A stretch of DNA of 64,000 nucleotides from Limosilactobacillus rudii (GCF_014145455.1 NZ_JACIVB010000057.1:1-64000); one strand, 5' to 3'; numbered from the stretch's first letter, positions 8,166-16,520 are shown. Notes: generated from the letters alone by a model not told the origin. Made by a program: numbers and translations.

Positions 8166-8995
8166 TAGCGTTTCATCTCCTGATAATTAAATCCTTTAAC
8201 ATCACCAAACCATTTAAGCAATAACCGATTATAGGTTCCATCTTTTTCGACTTCTTTTAATGCCCAGTTAAGTTTGTTACGGAAGCGGGCTTGGTTTTTA
8301 TTAACTGCAATTCCATAAGGTTCTTTGGTAAAATTACCACCAACAACTTCATACCCAGGGTTCTCAGCTGCCATTCCGTAAAGAATTCCATTATCAGTTG
8401 TCAAAGCATCACCTTGTTTTGACTTGAGAGCAGTCATTGCTTGGGCGTAATCAGAAAGTTGAAGGACTCGTGCTTTTGGTGCAAACTTAGCAACGTTTTT
8501 TACCGAATTTGATCCGGCAACCCCAAGGATAACGGCGCCATGCTTGTTGAGGTCGTTAATATTTTTAATTGGACTGCCCTTTTTTACTAGTAATGATTGT
8601 CCTGCGTCAAAATACGAATGGGTAAAATCAACCTGTTTAGCACGTTCAGGGGTAATCGTCATGGTCGCCATAATAGCATCAATATTCCCGTTTTTTAATA
8701 ATGGGACCCGGGTTCCGCTAGTAACAGGAACAAAAGTACATTTACCGTTTGGGCCGAGGATCTTTTTGGTCAGGGCTTTGGCAAGATCAATTTCAAATCC
8801 TTCTAATTTGCCGGTCCTAATATCTTCAAGACCAAATAAGCGGGTATCTGCTTTAACTCCCCAGGTAATTCGTTGACTGTGCATATCTTCGGTAAGGACA
8901 TCTTTTTTAGCAACTGAGGCACTACAAGCAGAAAGTGTAATGAGGGTAACCATTAGGAGAAAACTAATACTTAATAATCGCCAGTATTTTTTCAT
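8165..8995 (-). CDS. Amino acid ABC transporter substrate-binding lipoprotein
   Basis: A 276-residue periplasmic-type binding protein (SBP_bac_3 family). The N-terminus is a lipoprotein signal, with hydrophobic residues 7-21 followed by the lipobox LSAC and Cys24 as the lipid anchor. The mature protein shows family hallmarks: an early segment GFEIDLAKAL, then MATMTITPERAKQVDFTHSY. This class binds glutamine, glutamate, aspartate or related amino acids on the cell surface and delivers them to the two permeases encoded downstream. It follows the ATPase gene by 13 bases. Confidence 0.92.
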   Translation of the reverse strand: MKKYWRLLSISFLLMVTLITLSACSASVAKKDVLTEDMHSQRITWGVKADTRLFGLEDIRTGKLEGFEIDLAKALTKKILGPNGKCTFVPVTSGTRVPLLKNGNIDAIMATMTITPERAKQVDFTHSYFDAGQSLLVKKGSPIKNINDLNKHGAVILGVAGSNSVKNVAKFAPKARVLQLSDYAQAMTALKSKQGDALTTDNGILYGMAAENPGYEVVGGNFTKEPYGIAVNKNQARFRNKLNWALKEVEKDGTYNRLLLKWFGDVKGFNYQEMKR

Positions 8996-9008
8996 GGTAA
9001 ATTCCTCC

Positions 9009-9755
9009 TTAGTGTCCGCTAATTTTACTCATAAATTCACGGGCACGTTCGGTAGATGGTTGGTCACCAAAGAACTTTTCTGTTGAATCATCTTCTAAAA
9101 TGCGGCCGTCTGCCATAAAGATTACGCGGTCAGCAACTGCGCGAGCAAATCCCATTTCGTGGGTAACAACGAGCATCGTCATATTTGAATTTTTAGCAAT
9201 ATCTTTCATAACATCCAAAACGTCATCAATCATTTCTGGATCGAGGGCACTTGTCGGCTCGTCAAATAGTAGACACTTAGGCTTCATGGCAAGACTACGA
9301 GCGATAGCAATTCGTTGCTTTTGTCCCCCGGATAATTGAGCAGGCATACTATCTGCTTTGTTTGCTAGGCCAACTTTGTCAAGCAGTTTCATCGCTAATT
9401 CACGATTCTCATCATCAGGTCGTTTGAGGACGATCCGCGGTGCGAGCATGATATTTTCTAGAACGGTTTTATTATTGTAAAGATTAAAGTGCTGGAATAC
9501 CATTCCAACATCTTTTCTGATTAGGTTAACATTTGTTTTCTTATCAGCTAAGTCAAAACCGTTAACTATTAATTGCCCATCCTTGATCGGGTCTAAACCA
9601 TTAATTGTGCGAATTAAACTACTTTTTCCGGAACCAGACGGCCCGATTAAAACAACCGTCTCGCCGGCTTCAATTGTTAAGTTAATATCTTTTAATGCGT
9701 GAAATTTTCCATAATATTTTTGAACATCATGAAATTCAATCATTGACATATGCAT
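9009..9755 (-). CDS. glnQ: Amino acid ABC transporter ATP-binding protein (GlnQ type)
   Basis: This 248-residue ATPase energises the importer encoded downstream. Walker A GPSGSGKSS is at about residues 38-46, the signature LSGGQKQRIAIARSL near 141-155, Walker B CLLFDEPTSALDP near 161-173, and the switch His in VVTHEM. All catalytic residues are intact. The first ATG (9755) lies four bases after GGGGG, and an in-frame ATG at 9749 is also possible, since spacing favours it slightly. It is first in the operon and has a clear promoter. The glnQ symbol reflects family resemblance, not proven glutamine specificity. Confidence 0.9.
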   Translation of the reverse strand: MHMSMIEFHDVQKYYGKFHALKDINLTIEAGETVVLIGPSGSGKSSLIRTINGLDPIKDGQLIVNGFDLADKKTNVNLIRKDVGMVFQHFNLYNNKTVLENIMLAPRIVLKRPDDENRELAMKLLDKVGLANKADSMPAQLSGGQKQRIAIARSLAMKPKCLLFDEPTSALDPEMIDDVLDVMKDIAKNSNMTMLVVTHEMGFARAVADRVIFMADGRILEDDSTEKFFGDQPSTERAREFMSKISGH

Positions 9756-9799
9756 TTAACCCCCGTTTCACTTATAAACTCAATAAGTAAGCAATTCTC

Positions 9800-9828
9800 A
9801 TTATATAATTTGTTCTATGAACCGTCAA
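9800..9828 (-). promoter_or_regulatory. Promoter of the amino acid ABC operon
   Basis: On the minus strand, -35 TTGACG (9828-9823), a 17-base spacer and -10 TATAAT (9805-9800) lie about 45 bases before the glnQ start. Confidence 0.75.
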
Positions 9829-9915
9829 AACTGGTTTAGATCGCGCCAAATTAGTTAATTTAAATTCTTAATTATTTAAAAAAGCACTTTTATTTTAGGA
9901 TTACCAAAATAATTA

Positions 9916-9997
9916 TTTACAAAATCAAGATAAGTAGTAACATAGTGAGTGAATAATTGATTTAACGAAGAGGAGCGAGTAATGCTTCATCGTTAAA
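9916..9997 (+). promoter_or_regulatory. Promoter and 5' leader hairpin of the usp gene
   Basis: A promoter candidate is TTTACA (9916-9921), 16 bases, TAACAT (9938-9943). The leader then contains a hairpin: TTTAACGA (9961-9968) pairs perfectly with TCGTTAAA (9990-9997), with an inner AGC/GCT pairing. The ribosome binding site GGGAGGAG follows about 10 bases later. The hairpin has no T-run and so is not a terminator. Confidence 0.6.
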
Positions 9998-10021
9998 AGA
10001 ACATAGGGAGGAGAATAACTA

Positions 10022-10498
10022 ATGTTCGATATTAAGCCAAAGAAGTTCAAAAAGATCCTCGTTGGTGTTGACGATGCGCCAGATGCCCGTGCCGCTTTTT
10101 CATATGCGGTTGATAAGGCAAAACGTGACGGATCAGAATTAGGGATTGTATCAATCTTAGAAACTGACCACGTTAACGTATACCAAATTTTAGATAAGGA
10201 TTATGTTCACAGTAGCGAAGATGAATTGCGCCAACGGGTGAATGAATATGTCCAAGCCGCAATTGATTATGGCGTTGCGCCAGAAAAGATTACTGGTATT
10301 GTGGATCGCGGAGAACGACCTGCTGAACGAATTTGCAACCATATAATTCCTGCTTTCCAACCAGATTTACTAGTTGTGGGCTCAATTGGTAAGTGGGGTA
10401 ACCGTAAGGCAGTTGGTTCCCAGGCTTCATACATGACACGCCATGCTGGGACATCAGTATTTGTAATTCGGACAACGGCAGTAGAACGTTATGAATAA
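10022..10498 (+). CDS. Universal stress protein (UspA family)
   Basis: A 158-residue single Usp domain. Strand 1 KKILVGVDDAPDARAAF carries the nucleotide-contacting Asp. The C-terminal loop, VVGSIGKWGNRKAVGSQASY, is a variant of the ATP-binding G-2x-G-9x-G(S/T) motif, with Ala at one glycine position region, so ATP binding is plausible but not assured. Usp proteins are small cytoplasmic dimers linked to stress survival. The gene has its own promoter, a leader hairpin and a terminator, so it is monocistronic. Confidence 0.9.
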   Translation: MFDIKPKKFKKILVGVDDAPDARAAFSYAVDKAKRDGSELGIVSILETDHVNVYQILDKDYVHSSEDELRQRVNEYVQAAIDYGVAPEKITGIVDRGERPAERICNHIIPAFQPDLLVVGSIGKWGNRKAVGSQASYMTRHAGTSVFVIRTTAVERYE

Positions 10499-10530
10499 TT
10501 GAGTTGCCAATACTACAATTTTAGTATTAG

Positions 10531-10563
10531 AGCGATAGTTCTTTATGAGGGCTATCGTTTTTT
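10531..10563 (+). terminator. Terminator after usp
   Basis: AGCGATAG (10531-10538) pairs with CTATCGTT (10552-10559, one wobble), followed by a run of T. Confidence 0.75.
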
Positions 10564-10621
10564 ATATGTAAATATAATTTTTAATGTTTCTAAATTGAAA
10601 ATATCTATAAAATAAATATTG

Positions 10622-10649
10622 TTGTGTTTCTTTATCTCTATGTTATAAT
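10622..10649 (+). promoter_or_regulatory. Promoter of the VIT gene pair
   Basis: TTGTGT (10622-10627), a 16-base spacer and TATAAT (10644-10649), about 31 bases before the first VIT start. Confidence 0.6.
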
Positions 10650-10680
10650 GATTCTAAACTATTAAAGGGAAGGGATAGAA

Positions 10681-11364
10681 ATGCCCAAGAAAAAGATGTC
10701 TTTAGCCCAGAAAGTTAATGTTTTACGGGCGAGTGTAATGGGTGCGAACGATGGGATTATTTCGATTGCAGGGATTGTTATTGGGGTTGCCGCTGCGACA
10801 AGTAATTCTTATTCAATTTTGATTTCTGGTCTATCGGGGACTTTAGCCGGAATGATTTCAATGTGTATGGGAGAATATGTTTCTGTTTCTACCCAAAAAG
10901 ATTCACAAAAAATGGCACTGATTAGTGAGAAACAACGGCTGCAAGATCAATACCAGCAAGAATTTAATTATGTTCAAAAAAAGTATGAGGCGCAGGATAT
11001 TGATCCACAGCTTGCAAACCAGGCAACAAAAGAACTGATGGAAAAGGATGCGTTAGGGACCGTTGTTCAGGAACGGTACGGCTTTAATCCTAAAGAGTTT
11101 ACGAGTCCGTATGCCGCCGCAATTGCTTCATTTATTTCATTTCCAACAGGTTCTATTTTACCGATGGTTGCGGTGACTGTTTCACCAGCTGATACTCGGA
11201 TTCTAGCGACAGCAATTGCCGTTTTAATTGCCTTATTAATCACGGGATACTGTGCGGCTATTTTAGGCAAATCAAATCGGATTAAATCAATGTTTAGAAA
11301 TGCAGCGGCTGGTTTATTGACAATGGGAGTTACTTATCTCATTGGTCAATTGTTTGCGCACTAG
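10681..11364 (+). CDS. VIT1/CCC1 family iron/manganese transporter (first copy)
   Basis: This 227-residue protein has about five membrane helices and belongs to the VIT1/CCC1 family of divalent-metal/proton exporters (Fe2+, Mn2+). The N-terminal signature NVLRASVMGANDGIISIAGI is typical. The loop MCMGEYVSVSTQKDSQKMAL leads into a polar helical insert of about 75 residues with Glu and Gln, the position of the cytoplasmic metal-binding domain. A near paralogue follows 12 bases downstream. Neighbouring CDF and DtxR/MntR genes suggest a metal-detoxification neighbourhood. Which metal is moved is not decided by sequence. Confidence 0.88.
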   Translation: MPKKKMSLAQKVNVLRASVMGANDGIISIAGIVIGVAAATSNSYSILISGLSGTLAGMISMCMGEYVSVSTQKDSQKMALISEKQRLQDQYQQEFNYVQKKYEAQDIDPQLANQATKELMEKDALGTVVQERYGFNPKEFTSPYAAAIASFISFPTGSILPMVAVTVSPADTRILATAIAVLIALLITGYCAAILGKSNRIKSMFRNAAAGLLTMGVTYLIGQLFAH

Positions 11365-11376
11365 GGAGATGAGAAA

Positions 11377-12069
11377 ATGGCTACAAAAATAAAACGGCGT
11401 CCGAAACAAACGATGGAAGAAAAATTAAATACTTTACGTGCAGGAGTACTAGGTTCGAATGATGGTATTTTAACAGTTGTTGGTGTTTTAGTATCTGTTG
11501 CGGCAGCTACTAGTGACCGTTTTACAATTTTTATTGCTGGTTTATCTGACCTACTAGCGTGTGCCTTTTCGATGGCTTCAGGAGAATATGCGTCCGTTTC
11601 TACGCAAAAGGACACTGAAAAGTCAGCAGTTGCACAGGAAGAAAAATTATTAAAGACGGATTATGATAGCGAGCTAGCAGCTGTAAGAGATTATTATGTC
11701 AATAAGGGGGTTACCCCTGAGACCTCAATGGCAATTGCTAAAGATTTATTAAATAAAAAGCCACTGGAAACAGTCGTACGAATTAAGTATGACATTGAAT
11801 TAGGACACTATTTAAATCCATGGGATGCGGCATTCTCTTCACTTTTCTCCGCAGCCGCGGGGGGGCTATTCCCATTGATGGCTATGACATTTGCTCCAGA
11901 AGCATATAAATGGTATGCGGTGATTCTTGCAGTTGCCCTAACGAGTGCGTTAACTGGATACATTAGTTCAAAGCTTGGTAATGGTCTTGTAAAGATTGCG
12001 GTAATTCGCAATATCATTATTGGATTAATTACAATTACAATTCACTATGGTGTTGGTAAATTATTCTAA
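11377..12069 (+). CDS. VIT1/CCC1 family iron/manganese transporter (second copy)
   Basis: A 230-residue paralogue of the preceding gene with the same layout: N-terminal LRAGVLGSNDGILTVVGVLV, the MASGEYASVSTQKDTEKSAV loop, a polar insert, then three C-terminal helices. The short gap with a GGGAGATGAG ribosome binding site indicates one operon. Identity between the two copies is clear in the N-terminal third but much lower in the insert and last helices, so the duplication is old. They may act as a heterodimer or differ in metal preference; both are inferences. Confidence 0.88.
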   Translation: MATKIKRRPKQTMEEKLNTLRAGVLGSNDGILTVVGVLVSVAAATSDRFTIFIAGLSDLLACAFSMASGEYASVSTQKDTEKSAVAQEEKLLKTDYDSELAAVRDYYVNKGVTPETSMAIAKDLLNKKPLETVVRIKYDIELGHYLNPWDAAFSSLFSAAAGGLFPLMAMTFAPEAYKWYAVILAVALTSALTGYISSKLGNGLVKIAVIRNIIIGLITITIHYGVGKLF

Positions 12070-12169
12070 GATAAAATATAAGTAATAAATGAATTTTGTA
12101 AGTTAGACGTAAAAGGGTAGTGACATAATCCCTATTTTGATTATAAAAATTGAACAGTGTAATAATAAA

Positions 12170-12213
12170 AATGACATCGAAAGTCCGATAAAATTCGAAC
12201 TCTCGGTGTCATT
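12170..12213. terminator. Terminator between VIT pair and CDF transporter
   Basis: AATGACATCGA (12170-12180) pairs with TCGGTGTCATT (12203-12213, one wobble). The T-rich flank lies on the minus-strand exit, so it mainly ends the CDF gene; it may also stop VIT transcripts. Confidence 0.75.
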
Positions 12214-12238
12214 GCTTTTATAATCGCTGTGTTTTAAA

Positions 12239-13156
12239 TTACTTTTGAAAGTCGTTTTTGATAACGTTCTTTTCATCAATTGGGGTATTGAATAATTCCT
12301 CATCACGGCCACGGTGGTATTCTGCTTGAATAGTAACGTGACAAATACCATATTTTTCATGAAGAATTTGTTCAACCTGACTGTATATTCGTTCAACCTG
12401 ACTCAGGGGAAGATCGTCACAATTAAGATGCGCGGAAAAAATAATACGATGTTCATCTATCATCCAAGCATGAATATGGTGAACAGCAGTAACGCCATCA
12501 ATTTGCTTGAGATCATGTTCGATTGCATTGTAATCTAAGTCCGGTGAAGATTGCATTAAAATTTTGACCGTCTGAAGGATAATCGGCCAAGCTTCAAATG
12601 CAATATAGAGGGCAACGCCGATTGTTAAGACTGGATCGAGCCATGGTATATTGACAAAGGTTAAAATTACCCCACCGATGATTACTGCTACTGACGATAA
12701 AGCATCACTAAGAACGTGCAAATAAGTAGCTTTAACATTAAGACTGTCTTTACTTCCAGCATGAAGCAAGAGAGCAGAAGCAAAATTTGCCAATAGTCCG
12801 ATAATAGCAACTGTTAACATAATTCCCCCATTAATATGCTGGGGATGTTGCAGTCGTTTAATGGCTTCAACGATCAAGAAGAGTGAGACTATTACTAGTA
12901 GTGTGGCGTTCGTTAAAGCTGCTAGAATTTCGGCTCGCCGATAACCATATGTCCGCTGTTGATTTTCGGGATGCCCACCAATATGTTGTGCAAAATAGCC
13001 TAAAACAATCGAAAGCGAATCACCTAAATTGTGAAATGCGTCTGACAACAAGGCTAAACTCCCTGAGAGGGCTCCCCCAATAATTTCAACAATGGTGATT
13101 AATATGTTTAGGAGGGTGACTGCAAAAAAGCGTTTACCCGTTACTTTTTCTTCCAT
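12239..13156 (-). CDS. Cation diffusion facilitator (CzcD-like metal efflux)
   Basis: This 305-residue CDF transporter has six membrane helices (about residues 10-205) and a C-terminal cytoplasmic domain. The metal site residues are visible: SDAFHNLGDSLS (HxxxD-type motif, TM2) and the matching LHVLSDALSSVAVI (TM5). The C-terminal domain contains HHIHAWMIDEH and HLNCDDL. CzcD-like CDF proteins export Zn2+, Co2+ or Mn2+ in exchange for protons. The gene is divergent from a DtxR/MntR-type regulator, which suggests metal-dependent control. A TAATTATAATG context with GGAGGAG precedes the ATG. Confidence 0.92.
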   Translation of the reverse strand: MEEKVTGKRFFAVTLLNILITIVEIIGGALSGSLALLSDAFHNLGDSLSIVLGYFAQHIGGHPENQQRTYGYRRAEILAALTNATLLVIVSLFLIVEAIKRLQHPQHINGGIMLTVAIIGLLANFASALLLHAGSKDSLNVKATYLHVLSDALSSVAVIIGGVILTFVNIPWLDPVLTIGVALYIAFEAWPIILQTVKILMQSSPDLDYNAIEHDLKQIDGVTAVHHIHAWMIDEHRIIFSAHLNCDDLPLSQVERIYSQVEQILHEKYGICHVTIQAEYHRGRDEELFNTPIDEKNVIKNDFQK

Positions 13157-13245
13157 TATAATTACTCCTCCATAAGTTGAGTTACTAGTTTGTAAAAAGT
13201 AAATAACAAAAAAGTTAGGCTTTCCAAACTACTCTTTTAATAATA

Positions 13246-13254
13246 TGCTATAAT
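13246..13254 (+). promoter_or_regulatory. Extended -10 promoter of the DtxR-family gene
   Basis: TGCTATAATC gives an extended -10 (TG at 13246-13247, TATAAT at 13249-13254) with no good -35. The 77-base leader leaves room for operator control. Confidence 0.55.
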
Positions 13255-13335
13255 CAATTTGGGTTCAATGTTAATATATAAAAAACACATAATGACCGAT
13301 CGTAGGCCAAATTTTATACCCAGAGGTGAAACAGA

Positions 13336-14010
13336 TTGACTCCAATGAAGGAAGACTACCTAAAAATTATTTTTGAATTAGGTGGTAGTCACAAAAAAGT
13401 TTCTAATAAAGAGATTTCCCTTGGACTAGGAATTGCCGCTGGATCAGTAACTGAGATGATTTCCAAGTTGGCTGACGAAGGACTGGTTATTCATGAACCA
13501 TATGCAGGTATTTCATTAACCGATAAGGGACAAAAGTATGCAGCAGAATTGGTTCGCAAACATCGGCTATGGGAAACATTTTTAGTAAATAAGCTGCATT
13601 ATAATTTTGCGGATGTCCACTCCGAAGCTGAAATTCTTGAACATCAGACGAGTGATCGGCTAGCAACTGCTTTGGATACGTTTTTGCACCACCCAGATCA
13701 TTGTCCGCACGGTGGAGTGATTCCATCAGCCAATGGTAAATTTCCTGATGTGACTCACCGTTTGCTTGCTGATGCTGATGATGGTGAAAAGGTTGAATTA
13801 GAACGATTTTTAGACAACCATGAATTATTGACTTACTTAGAGGAATTAGGATTACGTCCGCAAGAACAAGTAATAGTTATCCGACATGAGCCATTTGAAG
13901 GCCCAATTGTAATTCGCAAGGCTGGCGATGATAAAGAGATTAATGTGTCGTATAAGGCCTCTCATAATATTTTTATTGAGCCAGATACTACGTCAATGAG
14001 CAAAGATTGA
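13336..14010 (+). CDS. DtxR/MntR-family metal-dependent transcriptional regulator
   Basis: A 224-residue regulator with the DtxR layout. An N-terminal winged helix (residues 1-60; MKEDYLKIIFELGG, then the HTH ISLGLGIAAGSVTEMISKLADEGL) is followed by a dimerisation/metal domain with HRLWETFLV, HSEAEILEHQTSDRL and HPDHCPHGG. A C-terminal FeoA/SH3-like domain begins near residue 150. The His, Glu and Cys residues fit an Mn- or Fe-sensing repressor. TTG (13336) is preferred because AGAGGTG lies seven bases upstream; the ATG three codons later is too far. It is divergent from the CDF pump, its likely target. Confidence 0.9.
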   Translation: MTPMKEDYLKIIFELGGSHKKVSNKEISLGLGIAAGSVTEMISKLADEGLVIHEPYAGISLTDKGQKYAAELVRKHRLWETFLVNKLHYNFADVHSEAEILEHQTSDRLATALDTFLHHPDHCPHGGVIPSANGKFPDVTHRLLADADDGEKVELERFLDNHELLTYLEELGLRPQEQVIVIRHEPFEGPIVIRKAGDDKEINVSYKASHNIFIEPDTTSMSKD

Positions 14011-14031
14011 TTAGGCTATTTTTAACTTGTA

Positions 14032-14158
14032 TGGTACAATAAGTTCTGTAGTTTTTTTAAGTGCGGTTGGTTCGATTGTTTCATTGCAAATGGATCTCTT
14101 CACCTGAGATGAATTACAAAATTATAATCAGTGCGATATGCATAGGAGGATTTCCAAA
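14032..14158 (+). promoter_or_regulatory. Promoter and long 5' leader of the cold-shock gene
   Basis: An extended -10 (TGGTACAAT, TACAAT at 14035-14040) is followed by a leader of about 110 bases before the GGAGGA site. Long untranslated leaders are typical of csp genes, where they act as temperature-sensitive RNA structure. A fold was not computed. Confidence 0.5.
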
Positions 14159-14359
14159 ATGGAACAAGGAACTGTTAAATGGTTTAATGATGATAAGGGT
14201 TATGGCTTCATTACCCGTGAGAATGGTGACGATGTGTTCGTTCACTTTTCAGCTATTCAGGGTGATGGATTTAAATCATTAAGCGAAGGACAACATGTTA
14301 CATTTGATGTTGAAGATGGCGAACGTGGTCCTCAAGCAGCAAATGTTGTAAAAGACTAA
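14159..14359 (+). CDS. Cold-shock protein (CspA family)
   Basis: A 66-residue cold-shock domain protein. RNP1 is KGYGFITRE and RNP2 is VFVHFSAI, the aromatic RNA-binding faces of the beta-barrel. Csp proteins act as RNA chaperones. The frame is open from 14138, but ATG 14159 is the start, because GGAGGA (14145-14150) is ideally spaced and family homology begins at MEQGTVKWF. It is monocistronic with a long leader and its own terminator. Confidence 0.95.
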   Translation: MEQGTVKWFNDDKGYGFITRENGDDVFVHFSAIQGDGFKSLSEGQHVTFDVEDGERGPQAANVVKD

Positions 14360-14372
14360 TAATGTATTTTCG

Positions 14373-14400
14373 GCGGTTGGATTTCCAGCCGCTTTTTTTA
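14373..14400 (+). terminator. Terminator after csp
   Basis: GCGGTTGG (14373-14380) pairs with CCAGCCGC (14385-14392), followed by seven T. Confidence 0.85.
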
Positions 14401-14461
14401 TTGAGGATAGTCTATAAACGGTGGATAATATAAGTTATCTTTGAATAAAGAAGGCGGAGAG

Positions 14462-15217
14462 ATGTTAACGAAGAGACGGCAAGCCTTAGCGTTAAAAACA
14501 TGCTTACTGGCAGGACGGCTATTGATTGAAAATGGATCGAACATGGAACGGGTTAATGATACTTTGTCGCGAATGGCTCGTAGCGCGGGTTTGCATGGCT
14601 TTCAAGCATTTACGACGGTTACAGGGATAGTTGTTGGGACGATTGATGAGCCACACGCTCAAGTGATAACGATTCGTCATCGTAAAAATAATTTAAATAA
14701 AATTGCGGATGTTAATGAAGTTTCGCGTGAATTGGCTCGGCGAAAGATTGACTTACCGCAAGCTCTGGCAAAACTTAAAAAAATTGATCGACAAGAGGTG
14801 GCAAAGTGGCAAAATTGGTATGAAGTATTTGCGGCTGCTGTTTTGAGTGGTGCATTGATGATTGTTTTTACCGGGAATGTGGTTGATTCATGGGCTGGCT
14901 TTTTTGCTGGTGGGATTGGATATGGCACTTTCTCATACCTGCTTCGCAAATTTAAGATTCAATATCTTGGTGAATTTTGTTCATCACTATTAATAGGTCT
15001 ACTAGCAGTTATATTTGTAAAACTTCACTGGGCTAATAATATTAATGATATTATTATTGGCGCTGTAATGCCGCTTGTACCAGGTGTTCCATTAACTAAC
15101 GCTGCTCGTGACCTTGTTTCGGGAAATTTAATTAGCGGTCCGACAAGAGGGATTGAAGCTATTTTAACAGCGGTATCGATTGGAAGTGCAATCGTAATTG
15201 TTTTACATTTTAATTAA
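14462..15217 (+). CDS. Threonine/serine exporter, large (ThrE/DUF1212) subunit
   Basis: A 251-residue protein of the ThrE family N-terminal part (DUF1212). The cytoplasmic start, LLAGRLLIENGSNMERVNDT, and the pattern TVTGIVVGT are conserved, and about five membrane helices follow from residue 120. In Corynebacterium ThrE this part is fused to the small domain; here, as in many Firmicutes, it is a separate gene paired with the next ORF. The frame is open from TTG 14441, but ATG 14462 with AAGGCGGAGAG directly upstream is chosen. Substrate by family: threonine and serine export. Confidence 0.85.
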   Translation: MLTKRRQALALKTCLLAGRLLIENGSNMERVNDTLSRMARSAGLHGFQAFTTVTGIVVGTIDEPHAQVITIRHRKNNLNKIADVNEVSRELARRKIDLPQALAKLKKIDRQEVAKWQNWYEVFAAAVLSGALMIVFTGNVVDSWAGFFAGGIGYGTFSYLLRKFKIQYLGEFCSSLLIGLLAVIFVKLHWANNINDIIIGAVMPLVPGVPLTNAARDLVSGNLISGPTRGIEAILTAVSIGSAIVIVLHFN

Positions 15218-15230
15218 GGAGGTTGGCTAA

Positions 15231-15704
15231 ATGAATTGGGGTAATTTATTATTACAATTTTTCTTATGCTATGTGTCAACGATTTGTTTTGGCATCCTCT
15301 TAAATATTCCTAGACGTGCCTATAATACTGCTGGAATTATTGGTGGCAGTGTATGGGTAGTTTATTGGATTATGTATTACCATAGCGGTATCGGGTTAGC
15401 ATTTAGTAACTTAGTTGCTGCTATTTTGATTTCAATTTTTAGTCAATTTGCAGCACGGCGAAAACGGATGCCAATTATTGTTTTTAATGTTCCTGCTCTG
15501 GTTCCCTTTGTACCGGGAGGACAAGCTTATAAAGTAGTACGTAATTTTGCAATTGGCAATTACCACCTAGTGACAGTATATTTTTATCAAGTAGTAGTAA
15601 TTGTTGGAGCGATTACCCTTGGCTTTGGAATTGGTGAATTATTAAATCGAATGTTAATTTATCTTCAACAATATTTAATCAAAAAGTCGCGGTGGAACCT
15701 CTAA
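15231..15704 (+). CDS. Threonine/serine exporter, small (DUF3815-like) subunit
   Basis: This 157-residue, four-helix membrane protein corresponds to the C-terminal domain of ThrE. The loop VPALVPFVPGGQAYKVVR near residues 88-105 resembles the VPLVPGVPLTNAARDLVSG loop of the large subunit, consistent with an internal repeat in the fused family. It lies 13 bases after the large-subunit gene with AAGGAGGT, so the two are co-translated and probably form one transporter. Confidence 0.85.
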   Translation: MNWGNLLLQFFLCYVSTICFGILLNIPRRAYNTAGIIGGSVWVVYWIMYYHSGIGLAFSNLVAAILISIFSQFAARRKRMPIIVFNVPALVPFVPGGQAYKVVRNFAIGNYHLVTVYFYQVVVIVGAITLGFGIGELLNRMLIYLQQYLIKKSRWNL

Positions 15705-15709
15705 CAGTG

Positions 15710-15718
15710 TGGTATACT
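15710..15718 (+). promoter_or_regulatory. Extended -10 promoter before the PAP2 gene
   Basis: TGGTATACT (TG 15710-15711, TATACT 15713-15718), about 40 bases before the start; no clear -35. Confidence 0.5.
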
Positions 15719-15759
15719 CATTTTTAATTGATTAATTTAAGTTAGGAGAATCCTTAATT

Positions 15760-16434
15760 ATGTTTATTGAACGTGATAATCATCGTTGGTGGCGCTTTGC
15801 ATTAAGCGGTGGTTTCTTTATCGTTTTGATGCTGTTGATTATGTTTAACTCATCAGTAGTGACAATGATCGATGCTGTTTTACAATCTTTATTTACTAGC
15901 CAGCGAATCGAATCAATTGGTTGGTTCCATGCCTTAATGACGCTTATATCATTTTTAGCAAAGCCAGCACTAGATTTAGTGTGGGTCTTCATTATCGCAG
16001 CAATCTTATGGTTAAAAGGATATCGGATTCCAGCCTTGTGGGCCCTAGGAACTATTTTTGGTGGGGATGTTTTAGGAGAAATATTTAAGCATATTGTGAA
16101 ACGAGTTCGACCAGCTCAACACTTACCGGCAGATGATGGCTTTAGTTTTCCTAGCGGCCATACTTTGGGGATTTTTCTAGTAGTAGCAATTTTATTCTTA
16201 GTTGTAATTCCGCTTATCCAGCGAGCAGCCGTTCGGGTTATTTTACAAATCTTATTGATTTTTGCGGTATTCTTTTTAGCTGTTTCGCGGGTATACCTTT
16301 ATGCTCATTGGCCATTTGATACGATTGGTGCAATGTTATTGGCTTATGCATGGCTACAAATAGCAGAATGGCTTTATGTTGCATGGGCACCACGGATGCA
16401 GCAAGTACCACTCCTCCGTAGTATTGAAATTTAA
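15760..16434 (+). CDS. PAP2-family membrane phosphatase
   Basis: A 224-residue integral membrane protein with the three PAP2 catalytic motifs: KHIVKRVRP (about residues 109-117), PSGH (near 130-133), and SRVYLYAHWPFD (about 175-186). They are complete, so an active lipid phosphatase is expected, for example for phosphatidylglycerophosphate or undecaprenyl pyrophosphate on the outer membrane face. About six helices are visible. It is a monocistronic unit with its own promoter and terminator. Confidence 0.92.
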   Translation: MFIERDNHRWWRFALSGGFFIVLMLLIMFNSSVVTMIDAVLQSLFTSQRIESIGWFHALMTLISFLAKPALDLVWVFIIAAILWLKGYRIPALWALGTIFGGDVLGEIFKHIVKRVRPAQHLPADDGFSFPSGHTLGIFLVVAILFLVVIPLIQRAAVRVILQILLIFAVFFLAVSRVYLYAHWPFDTIGAMLLAYAWLQIAEWLYVAWAPRMQQVPLLRSIEI

Positions 16435-16469
16435 GGAGTGTACTAAACTAATTATTTTAAATTTAATAG

Positions 16470-16520
16470 GGAGGCTGAATATTCGAATTTTACGGATCTT
16501 CGGCCTCCATTATTTTATTT
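16470..16520 (+). terminator. Terminator after the PAP2 gene
   Basis: GGAGGCTGA (16470-16478) pairs with TCGGCCTCC (16500-16508, one wobble), followed by ATTATTTTATTT. The next gene starts only 33 bases downstream of the stem. Confidence 0.7.
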
